A DNA stretch of 48,410 nucleotides, from the NCBI RefSeq assembly GCF_001513955.1, contig NZ_KQ948152.1, forward strand, positions 480,041 to 528,450, read 5' to 3'. The notes under the pieces were generated by a model, which saw only the letters and a list, made by a program, of their open reading frames with translations, ran no database searches and was not told the origin of the DNA. Of the stretch, positions 15,201-23,000 are shown one piece after another (position 1 is the first letter of the stretch; every line of letters begins with the position of its first letter). Position numbers and translations under genes: made by a program. Origin of the DNA: Streptomyces pseudovenezuelae. GTDB taxonomy: Bacteria > Actinomycetota > Actinomycetes > Streptomycetales > Streptomycetaceae.

Positions 15201-16492
15201 GCGAGTTCCTTCCCACGGGTCTCCGGGAGTCCGAGCAGGGCCAGTGCGGCGATTCCGTAGCCGATGGCGCCGAAGACGAGTGCCCCGCCCACGCCCCAGC
15301 TGTCGGCCAGGAAGCCCACGGTGGTCGGGAAGACCGCGCCGACCGCGCGGCCCGCGTTGTAGGTGAAGCCCTGTCCCGAGCCGCGCACCGCCGTCGGGTA
15401 CAGCTCGCTCAGATAGGACCCGAAGCCGCTGAAGATCGCCGACATGCAGAACCCGAGGGGGAACCCGAGGACCAGGAGCCAGGTGTCGGCTCCGCTCGGG
15501 ATGTTGCCGTAGGCCACGATGCAGACGGCCGACAGCAGGGCGAAGAGCCAGATGTTGCGCCGCCGGCCCAGCCGGTCGGTGAGGTAGCCGCCGGTCAGAT
15601 AGCCGAGGAAGGCGCCGGAGATCAGGAAGGTCAGATAGCCGCCGGTGCCGACCACCGAGAGTCCGCGGTCGCTCTTGAGGTACGTCGGCACCCAGGTGGC
15701 GAGCGTGTAGTAGCCGCCCTGGACGCCGGTGGACAGCAGCCCCGCGAAGATCGTCGTACGCAGCAGGTCCGGTTTGAAGATCGCCGCGAAGGAGCCCTTC
15801 CCGGCGCTCTTCTCGCGCACCGCGATCGCCTCGGGGGCGTCCTGGACCTGGCGCCGCATCCAGACGACCAGCAGCGCCGGCAGCGCGCCGGTCCAGAACA
15901 TCACGCGCCAGGCCATGTCGGCGTCGAACACCGAGAAGACCAGGGTGTACACGATCGCGGCCAGGGCCCAGCCCACGGCCCAGGAGCTCTGGATCGCGCC
16001 CAGGGTGCGGCCCCGGTGCCTGGCGCTCGCGTACTCGGCGACCAGGATCGCGCCGACCGCCCACTCGCCGCCGAAGCCGAGGCCCTGGAGGGCGCGGAAG
16101 ACCAGCAGCGACTCGAAGTTCGGGGCGAAACCGCAGGCCACGGTGAAGATCGCGTACGTGACCACCGTGATCATCAGCGCCCGGACCCGGCCGGCCCGGT
16201 CGGCCAGGACCCCCGCCAGGGCTCCGCCGATGCCGGAGGCCAGCAGCGTGACCGTGGTGAAGAGACCGGTCTGGCCGCTGTCCAGGCCGAAGTAGGCGGC
16301 CAGCGCGACCATGCTCAGCGGGAGCGTGAAGTAGTCGTAGGAGTCGAGGGCGTAGCCGCCGAACGCGCCGGCGAAGGCGCGGCGGCCGCGCGGACCGAGG
16401 GCGCGGAACCAGCCCAACGCCCCGTCTTCGGCGGGCACTTCGGTGGCTGGTTGCTGATCGGTCAGGGCCTGAGGGGGCGGGGTCGTGCTCAT
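15197..16492 (-). CDS. MFS transporter, acid:H+ symporter type
   Basis: This 431-residue permease has about 12 membrane helices. It begins with a soluble stretch and then FGGYALDSYDYF, the D-x-x-D/Y pattern of NanT and aromatic-acid:H+ symporters. The MFS loop motif GVLADRAGRVRAL follows, with RALQGLGFGGEWAVGAILVAEY in helix 4 and a second motif LTDRLGRRRN between helices 8 and 9. It starts at ATG 16492 with GAGG five bases upstream. As first gene of the pxp operon it is the likely uptake system for the substrate, perhaps 5-oxoproline, D-glutamate or a related acid. This substrate is inferred from context only. Confidence 0.9.
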   Translation of the reverse strand: MSTTPPPQALTDQQPATEVPAEDGALGWFRALGPRGRRAFAGAFGGYALDSYDYFTLPLSMVALAAYFGLDSGQTGLFTTVTLLASGIGGALAGVLADRAGRVRALMITVVTYAIFTVACGFAPNFESLLVFRALQGLGFGGEWAVGAILVAEYASARHRGRTLGAIQSSWAVGWALAAIVYTLVFSVFDADMAWRVMFWTGALPALLVVWMRRQVQDAPEAIAVREKSAGKGSFAAIFKPDLLRTTIFAGLLSTGVQGGYYTLATWVPTYLKSDRGLSVVGTGGYLTFLISGAFLGYLTGGYLTDRLGRRRNIWLFALLSAVCIVAYGNIPSGADTWLLVLGFPLGFCMSAIFSGFGSYLSELYPTAVRGSGQGFTYNAGRAVGAVFPTTVGFLADSWGVGGALVFGAIGYGIAALALLGLPETRGKELA

Positions 16493-16555
16493 GAGCACCT
16501 CGCAGTGGGAGGACGGAGGTCGCGGAGCTGAACCGTGCGGTGATGAGTAACGTAG

Positions 16556-16574
16556 AGGATCGTTCAACGATCCT
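16556..16574. promoter_or_regulatory. 19-bp palindromic operator for the FCD GntR regulator
   Basis: AGGATCGTTCAACGATCCT is a perfect palindrome (9-bp arms, central C) midway between the divergent MFS and GntR genes. Its core, TCGTTCAACGA, matches the TNGTNNNACNA pattern known for FadR-subfamily GntR regulators. It probably controls both directions. Confidence 0.8.
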
Positions 16575-16622
16575 TCAATACCCCTGTTGTTTCGTTCTCG
16601 TGTCTGCGGTTGAATTCCGGGC

Positions 16623-17318
16623 ATGGCAGAGCAGTTGAGCGGACTGGCCGACGATCGCGCCCTCCTGGGCCGCACCAGCACGGCCGAGCGGGTCTCGGAC
16701 ATCCTCAGGAGCCGCATCGCCGAGGGCTACTTCCCGCCGGGGACACGCTTGTCGGAGGACAGCATCGGAGGGGCGCTGGGGGTCTCCCGCAACACCTTGC
16801 GCGAGGCGTTCCGGCTGCTCACTCATGAGCGACTGCTCGTCCACGAGCTGAACCGCGGTGTGTTCGTTCGGGTCCTGGCGGTCGAGGACGTGGAGGACAT
16901 CTACCGCACCCGCGCGCTCGTGGAGTGCGCGGTCGTCCGCGGGCTGGGCGAGCCGCCGTACGCCCTGGACGCGCTCGCCGAGGCGGTCGAGGAGGGGCAG
17001 CGGGCGGTGCGCGAAGGTGACTGGAAAGCGCTGGGCACGGCCAATATCCACTTCCACCGCGAACTCGTCGCCCTCGCGGGCAGCGACCGCACCGACGAAC
17101 TGATGCGCAGCGTTTTCGCCGAACTCCGCCTGGCCTTCCACGTCGCGGACGACCCCAAGGCCCTGCACGAGCCGTATCTGGCCCGCAACCAGCAGATCCT
17201 CGGCGCGCTCCAGGCGGGCGACAGGGAAGAGGCGGAACGCCTGCTCGCCGTCTACCTCGCCGACTCTCTGGGGCGAGTGGTCGAGGTGTACAGGCGAAGG
17301 GTGGGTGAGGACACCTAG
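16623..17318 (+). CDS. FadR-subfamily GntR transcriptional regulator (FCD domain)
   Basis: This 231-residue regulator has a GntR winged helix (about residues 15-85: ERVSDILRSRIAEGYFPPGTRLSED, then GVSRNTLREAFRLLTHERLLVHELNRGVFV) and an all-helical FCD ligand domain. The metal-binding FCD pattern is visible in DIYRTRALVE, NIHFHRELVALAGS and ARNQQILGAL. It starts at ATG 16623, divergent from the pxp operon, with a perfect operator between. It is most simply a repressor released by an organic acid such as 5-oxoproline or glutamate (inferred). The last codons lie in a 42-bp tandem duplication. Confidence 0.93.
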   Translation: MAEQLSGLADDRALLGRTSTAERVSDILRSRIAEGYFPPGTRLSEDSIGGALGVSRNTLREAFRLLTHERLLVHELNRGVFVRVLAVEDVEDIYRTRALVECAVVRGLGEPPYALDALAEAVEEGQRAVREGDWKALGTANIHFHRELVALAGSDRTDELMRSVFAELRLAFHVADDPKALHEPYLARNQQILGALQAGDREEAERLLAVYLADSLGRVVEVYRRRVGEDT

Positions 17319-17378
17319 TCAGGGGCGCGGGGCTGTCGAAGGGTGGGCGAGGACACCTAGTCAGGGGCGCGGGGCTGT
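17295..17378. repeat. 42-bp tandem duplication over the GntR stop codon
   Basis: 17295-17336 and 17337-17378 are identical except for one base. The unit contains the last eight sense codons of the regulator, its TAG stop and the start of a GGGGCGCGGGG element. The second copy keeps the reading phase and repeats the TAG. Confidence 0.92.
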
Positions 17379-17451
17379 TTCGATCTGCGGCTCCGCCGCG
17401 TGGGCGCGACCAGCCCCCACCGGCCCGCAGGCGACGAACAACAGGTGGTCG
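17360..17451 (+). repeat. GGGGCGCGGGG intergenic element, long form
   Basis: After the duplication, the fuller form of the streptomycete element is present: TCAGGGGCGCGGGGCTGT, then a CTGCGGCTCCGCCGCG hairpin, then CGACCAGCCCCCACCGGCCC. It can fold on itself and lies at the end of a transcription unit, so it may act as a terminator. Confidence 0.6.
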
Positions 17452-17521
17452 CCCGTCCCACCGCCGGAGGCGATCCGCGCCGTTTGGGGAGTTGTCAGAC
17501 CTAGGACCTAGTCTGTGCACC

Positions 17522-19051
17522 GTGACTTCGCCTGCGACGACGGACAGCGTTCCGCCCCAGTTCAGCGCGGGGCCGCGCCCCGCACCGGGCCCGGCCGCCG
17601 ACGAGGGACTGGCGCGCCGGCTGCGCGCGCTCGCCTGCACCGCGCCGCTGCACGACCTGGACACGCGCAAGGCCAATCTCGCGGGCGAGTACTCGGTGTA
17701 CGGCATGGCCGAGGTGGCCCTCGCCGCCATCGACCTGGTCACCCTGAACATGGACTTCGACACCGGCGCCGACCACGACCAGGTCGTCGCCCGGCTCATC
17801 CCGCGCATCGCCGCCCAGGCCCCGCAGCGGCCCGTCGCCGAGCACGAGCGCGTGGCCCGCTGGGTCCTGGAGAACCTGATCAACGTCGGCAGCGTCGACC
17901 GCGGATTCCGCGCGGTCTACGGCACGTTCGCGCCGGACGGCACCTATGTCCGGCGTGACTACGACTTCAAGCTGATCGAGGAGGTGCCGGGCCCCGGCGG
18001 CTCGGTGTACCTCCGGACGACCGACGAGGCGGTCAACGTCCTTGTCGGCGCCCTCGACACCGACGTCACCAGCGCCCAGATCGCCGCCGAGGTCAAGCTG
18101 GAGGTGCTGATCAGCCGCGGCCGCCTCGCCGACGCCCAGCTCGCCGCCGAACAGGCCCGCTACCGGACCGTGCAGTACTCCGAGACCCTGCGCAGGGCCC
18201 TGGACGCCACCCGCCGCAATGTCCGGGCCGTGGACTGGCTCAACTCCGTGCCCGACATGATCGCCGAGGCGCTCGACCACGTCGCCGACCGGTACCGCCA
18301 CGAGAACGCGATCCTGACCAACATCCGCAAGGCGCGGGACGAGTCCGAGGACCCCGAGCAGAAGCGGCGGGCCGCCGAGCTCGTGGACATCGTCAAGGAC
18401 TGCATCCGGCGCCACACCCAGCTCCAGTCCCGCCTCCTGGAGGCGGGCCCGCTGTTCCGCGCCGAGCAGGACCGGCAGGCCTTCGCCACCCCCATGACGA
18501 CATCGGGGACCGACCTGTACGGTCAGCTCTTCGCGCCGCTGCTGCCCTTGCCGCTGGAGCAGGCCACCCGGATCACCGACGCGTTCTTCGCGCGCGGGAC
18601 CGGCCTGCGCACGCCGGTGTCGGTCCGGGTGGGCGATCTCGTCGACATACTGCTGACGCCCCCCATGGAGCGGGAACACCTGGGCGCGGAGATGCCGGAG
18701 CCGGACCTCATCGCCACGCCCGACGACAGCCGGTTCAGCGAGGAACAGCTGGCGGCCGCGAAGCGGTTGCTGGACCTGCCGGCGGACGCGCCGCGGCGGC
18801 TCTCGGGGCTGCTCGCGGAGGCCCGCGGGACCGGCGGATTCGATCTGGCCTATCTGGTGGCCCTGATGTCGATCCACGCGGCCAGCCCCTCCGTGGGCAC
18901 CGCCTACCGCCAGGGCGAGGAGAAGCTGCTCTTCGCCGTGGACGACGGGACGGAACTGGACGATCCGGACTTCGGTGGCGCCGACCTCATCGTCGGCACA
19001 GCCCTGCTGGACGCCGCGGGGATGGCGGCGGACCGGACGGAAGCGGCATGA
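17522..19051 (+). CDS. MukF/MksF/JetA-like kleisin subunit of an SMC complex
   Basis: This protein of about 509 residues is the first gene of a three-gene SMC operon. Its middle resembles the MukF/MksF/JetA class: a winged-helix-like N-terminal half, a strand YLRTTDEAVNVLV (about 166-178), a helix-turn-helix with ISRGRLADAQLAAEQAR, and a long charged helical stretch (about 215-320). I chose GTG 17522 (VTSPATTDS). A TAGTCT -10-like box at 17509-17514 would make the mRNA nearly leaderless; a TTG at 17492 would add ten residues. Family membership is inferred from architecture and gene order (F-E-B), not a confirmed hit. Its stop region is reiterated downstream in 30-bp units. Confidence 0.65.
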   Translation: MTSPATTDSVPPQFSAGPRPAPGPAADEGLARRLRALACTAPLHDLDTRKANLAGEYSVYGMAEVALAAIDLVTLNMDFDTGADHDQVVARLIPRIAAQAPQRPVAEHERVARWVLENLINVGSVDRGFRAVYGTFAPDGTYVRRDYDFKLIEEVPGPGGSVYLRTTDEAVNVLVGALDTDVTSAQIAAEVKLEVLISRGRLADAQLAAEQARYRTVQYSETLRRALDATRRNVRAVDWLNSVPDMIAEALDHVADRYRHENAILTNIRKARDESEDPEQKRRAAELVDIVKDCIRRHTQLQSRLLEAGPLFRAEQDRQAFATPMTTSGTDLYGQLFAPLLPLPLEQATRITDAFFARGTGLRTPVSVRVGDLVDILLTPPMEREHLGAEMPEPDLIATPDDSRFSEEQLAAAKRLLDLPADAPRRLSGLLAEARGTGGFDLAYLVALMSIHAASPSVGTAYRQGEEKLLFAVDDGTELDDPDFGGADLIVGTALLDAAGMAADRTEAA

Positions 19052-19128
19052 GTGAGGTCAGGCCGGGTGAAGGCGGCATCAGTGCCGTCGGGCCCGACGC
19101 AAGCAGCATGAGCCAGCGAGAGCGTGAC
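19039..19128. repeat. Three degenerate 30-bp units at a stop codon
   Basis: Units at 19039-19068, 19069-19098 and 19099-19128 begin GGAAGCGGCATGAGTG, GAAGGCGGCATCAGTG and GCAAGCAGCATGAGCC. In the reading phase of the upstream gene the stop triplet becomes TGA, TCA, TGA. The units fill the gap between the mksF-like and mksE-like genes up to the ribosome site of the latter. Confidence 0.7.
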
Positions 19129-19142
19129 AAGGAGCCCCAGCC

Positions 19143-20030
19143 GTGAGTGAGCAGGTCGAGTGGAGCGACCCGGAGGCCCCGACCCCGTCGGTGCCCGCCG
19201 CCGTCACCCCCGTCACCCCCGCCGACGCCGCCGACGCCGCTCGGCTCGTCGCCTTCGGGCTGCAGCCCAAACTGCAGCCCGCGCGGGACCAGGAGTACGC
19301 CGAGCTGCTGCGGCGCTACCGCGAGGACCCGCCCTTCGCGCGGCTCGCCGACGCCGTCGCCGCCGGGCTCGGACTGGTCGTGCTGGAAGTGTCCCCGCGC
19401 GCGGGGATGGCCGTGACCGCCGCCGAGGACTCCGTGTTCGCCGTCCGGATGGGGGACTACGCGCGTCGTACGTCCGCCGACGGCGGCGACCGGTTCCTGC
19501 ACGGCCTCGCCCATCTCGCCGTCGCCGCCATGGCGTTCCCGCGGCCCGAGGACCTCGCCGACGACGGATACATCGGGCGGGTCTCGGTCAACGGCGTCGA
19601 CGCCTTCGTACGCCAGGCCTGCCGGCGGCTGGAGGAGCGGGCCGAGGAGGTCGGCGAGAACACCGACCCGGCGACCGACGCTCCGGGCCTGGAGGCGGCC
19701 TGGCGGATCTGGGCGAGACGCAGCGCGGCCGGCGCGACCAAGGACGCCCGCCGGCTCGCGGGGTCCACGACCGGCATCGTCGGCAAGGCCGCCGCCTTCC
19801 TCACCGACTCCGGCTTCCTGCAGCGCACCGGGGACGACAACGGCGGTACCTACCGGACCACCGCTCGTTACCAGCTCCAGGTGCGCGACATGGCCGGAAG
19901 CGCCGCCATGGCCGAGCTCCTGGAACTGGGGGTCGTCCCGGTCACCGACGGCACGCCGACCCTGCTGCCCGCCGAGGCCGGCGACGACCTGGAGCTGGCG
20001 GCCGATGCCGGGCTGCCGTTCCACTCCTGA
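19143..20030 (+). CDS. MukE/MksE/JetB-like winged-helix subunit
   Basis: This 295-residue soluble protein is the second gene of the SMC operon. A Pro/Ala-rich start is followed by helical segments (QEYAELLRRYREDPPFARLADAVAAGLGL, then a beta region) and a C-terminal winged-helix-like part (KAAAFLTDSGFLQRTGDDNGGTYRTTARYQLQVRDM, about 218-253). MukE-type proteins are tandem winged-helix dimers that bind the kleisin. It starts at GTG 19143 with AAGGAG ten bases upstream. The gene lies between the kleisin-like and SMC-like genes, as in mksFEB and jetABC operons. I rely on size, fold hints and gene order, so the family name is an inference. Confidence 0.62.
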   Translation: MSEQVEWSDPEAPTPSVPAAVTPVTPADAADAARLVAFGLQPKLQPARDQEYAELLRRYREDPPFARLADAVAAGLGLVVLEVSPRAGMAVTAAEDSVFAVRMGDYARRTSADGGDRFLHGLAHLAVAAMAFPRPEDLADDGYIGRVSVNGVDAFVRQACRRLEERAEEVGENTDPATDAPGLEAAWRIWARRSAAGATKDARRLAGSTTGIVGKAAAFLTDSGFLQRTGDDNGGTYRTTARYQLQVRDMAGSAAMAELLELGVVPVTDGTPTLLPAEAGDDLELAADAGLPFHS

Positions 20031-20067
20031 ACCTCCCTGACCTGCCGAAGACTTACGAGAGTCCGCC

Positions 20068-23000
20068 ATGTACGAGCTGTCCCGGGTCCGCCTCTACTCC
20101 ATCGGTCCCGCCGGTGCGCGCTACGCCGACACCGTGCTTGACCTGCGCGGCGTCGGCGCGGAAGTACCCGACCCCGCGCCCACCCAGGCGGAGTTCTTCG
20201 AGGAGGAGCCCGTCGGCCCGCCGCGCCGGCCCGCGCCCGCCGGAGTGCTCTTCCTGGAGAACGGCGGCGGCAAGTCCGTCCTGCTCAAGCTGATCTTCTC
20301 GGTGATGCTGCCGGGCCACCGGAACACGCTCGGCGGCGCCAGCTCCGGTGTGCTGCGCAAGTTCCTGCTGGCGGACGACTGCGGGCACGTGGCCCTGGAG
20401 TGGCAGCACACCCTGACCGGCGAGTGCGTCGTCGTCGGCAAGGTCAGCGAGTGGCGGGGGCGCCAGGTCTCCAACGACCCGCGGAAGTTCGCCGAGGCCT
20501 GGTACTCCTTCCGGCCCGGACCCGGGCTCAGCCTCGACAACCTGCCCGTCGCCGAGTCCACCGCCGTACGGCCGCCCGCCGAGGGCCAGTCGGCCGCACA
20601 GGGCCGCCGCCGCACCATGAAGGGCTTCCGGGACGCCCTCACCGAGGCGGGCAAGGCGTATCCGCATCTGGAGGTGCACTGGGAGGAGATCCACGACCGC
20701 TGGATCGAGCACCTCGGCGACCTCGGTCTGGACCCCGAACTCTTCCGCTACCAGCGGGAGATGAACGCCGACGAGGGCGAGGCCGCCGGCCTGTTCGCGG
20801 TGAAGAAGGACTCCGACTTCACCGACCTGCTGCTGCGCGCCGTGACCGACACCCGCGACACCGACGGCCTCGCCGACTTGGTCAGCGGGTTCGGCAACAA
20901 GCTGGGGCGCCGCGCCGAACTCATCGCCGAACGGGACTTCACCGCGGGCTCCGTGGACCTGCTGGGCCGGATCGTCGAGGCCGCCGAGGCACGCTCACGC
21001 GCGCGTGACATCCACGCGGGCGCCGAGCGCCGTACCCGGACACTGGCCCGACGGCTGTCCGCGCGGGGCGTCCAGGAGCGGGTACGGGCGGCGGACCTGG
21101 CCCAGCGGGTCACCGCGGCCGCCTACGCCGTCACGCACGCCGAGGCGGGCCGCGAACGCAGTGCGCTGATCGCCGCCGAACTCGCCTACCGGCACGCCTC
21201 CCTGGCGCTCGCCGCCGCCGAGAAGTCGGCCGCGGCCCAGAAGCGCGAACTCGCCGAGGCGCGCACGCTGCACTCCGCGTGGCAGGCCGCCGAGGCCGTA
21301 CTGCGCCACCGCGCCGCCGCCGACCGGGTCGCGCGCGTGGCCGTCGCCATCCAGGAGGCCGAACGGGACGCGGCCCCCGCGCTAGCCGCCCGTGCCAAGG
21401 CCGCCGTCGATCTCGTACGGGCCCTGCACACGGCAGCCGAGGGCGCCGAGACACTCGCCAACGAGGAGGAGGAGCGGTCCGCCGCGCTCCAGGACGTCAG
21501 CGAGTCGGCCCACCGGGACTCCACGTCGGCCGCCACCGAGGCGCAGCGCGCCCGCAGCGAGATCGGCCATCTGCGTCAGCGGCTGAGCGAGGTCGAGCAG
21601 GAGACCGCCGAGGCGGTGCGCGCGGGCTGGCTCGACGACAGTGCCCCCGACGCGGACCCGGCCCGCGCGGCCCTCGCCGCGAGCGATGCCGAGAAGACGG
21701 CGGTCGCCGCCTGGGACACCGCCCGCGAGGCCGCCAACCGGACCGCCGAGCACGCACGCGAGGCGGCCGCCGCCGAATCCCGGGCGGAGCTCACGGCCGC
21801 CCGCGCCGAGGACGCGGCCACGGCGGCCGCGCGGTCCTACGAGGCCGAGCGGCGGCTGGCCGAGGGACTGGCGGGGGAGGAGCGGCTGGCGGAGCTGCTG
21901 AGCCTGACCGGGACCTCCACGGCCCTACCGGGACCGCGCGCGGGGGCCGAGGGCGCGAGGAAGGGCGGCGCGGCCGGGCACGAGCATGCCGACCCGCACC
22001 CCGGCTCCACGGGTGCCACCGACGCCGGTCTCACCCCCGAGGACCTCGACCGGTTCGCCGACGAACTGCGCGAACTGCTCGACGACTCCGTCTCCGCGGC
22101 CGAGCGCCAGCTCTTCGAACTGCGTACGGCCGCCGCCGACGACTCCCGGATCCTCAGCGCCCTCGGTGACGGCGGGCTCCTGCCACCCGGGCCGGACGTG
22201 CTGGCCACGGTCGAGTTCCTCGGCGAGAACGGCATCCCCGCGCTGCCCGGCTGGCGCTACCTCGCCCAGGCAGTCGACCCCACCGACCACGCGCGCGTGC
22301 TGGCCGCCCGGCCGGAACTGGTCGACGGCGTGATCATCACCGACCCCGACACCCACGCGCGCGCCCGTGAGGCGCTGAACGACGCGGCACTCCTCCCGCG
22401 CTCCGCCGTCGCCGTCGGCACGGCCGCCGCGCTGCTCGCGCCGACCCCGGCGACCGATTCCCAGGGCGCCGACGTCTTCCTCGTGCCGCCGAACCCGGCC
22501 ATGCACGACGAACACGCCGCCGACGAGGAGCGCCAGGCGCTGCGCGCGCGGGCCGGCGAGCGGGACGAGGAGATCCGGTCGCTCGCGGCCCGCCTCGGCA
22601 AGGACCGCGAACTGGCCGCCCGGCTCGCCTCCTGGCGCACCGGCTGCCCGGCCGGCCGGCTCGTCGAACTGGCGCAGGCCGCCCGGGACACGCGCGTGTT
22701 CGCCGAGGAGTCGGAGGCCGAGCTGGCCGAGGCACGCACGGTACGGGTCGAAGCCGACGAAGCCGCCGCCGAGGCCGCACAGACCCGTGACGAGCGGCAG
22801 GAAGCCGCCCAGAAGGCCAGGCGCGCCGCCGACGCCCTCGCCGGGCTGGCCTACCGCCTGCGCGAGCGGGCCGGCTGGCAGGCCAAGCTGCGCGAACTGG
22901 CCGACGAGGCCACCGAGTCGGAAGCCCGCGCCCAGACCTGTCTGGAGCGTGCCCGGGCCGCCGACGAGGACCGGCGCGGGGCCCAGCGGGCCGCCGACGA

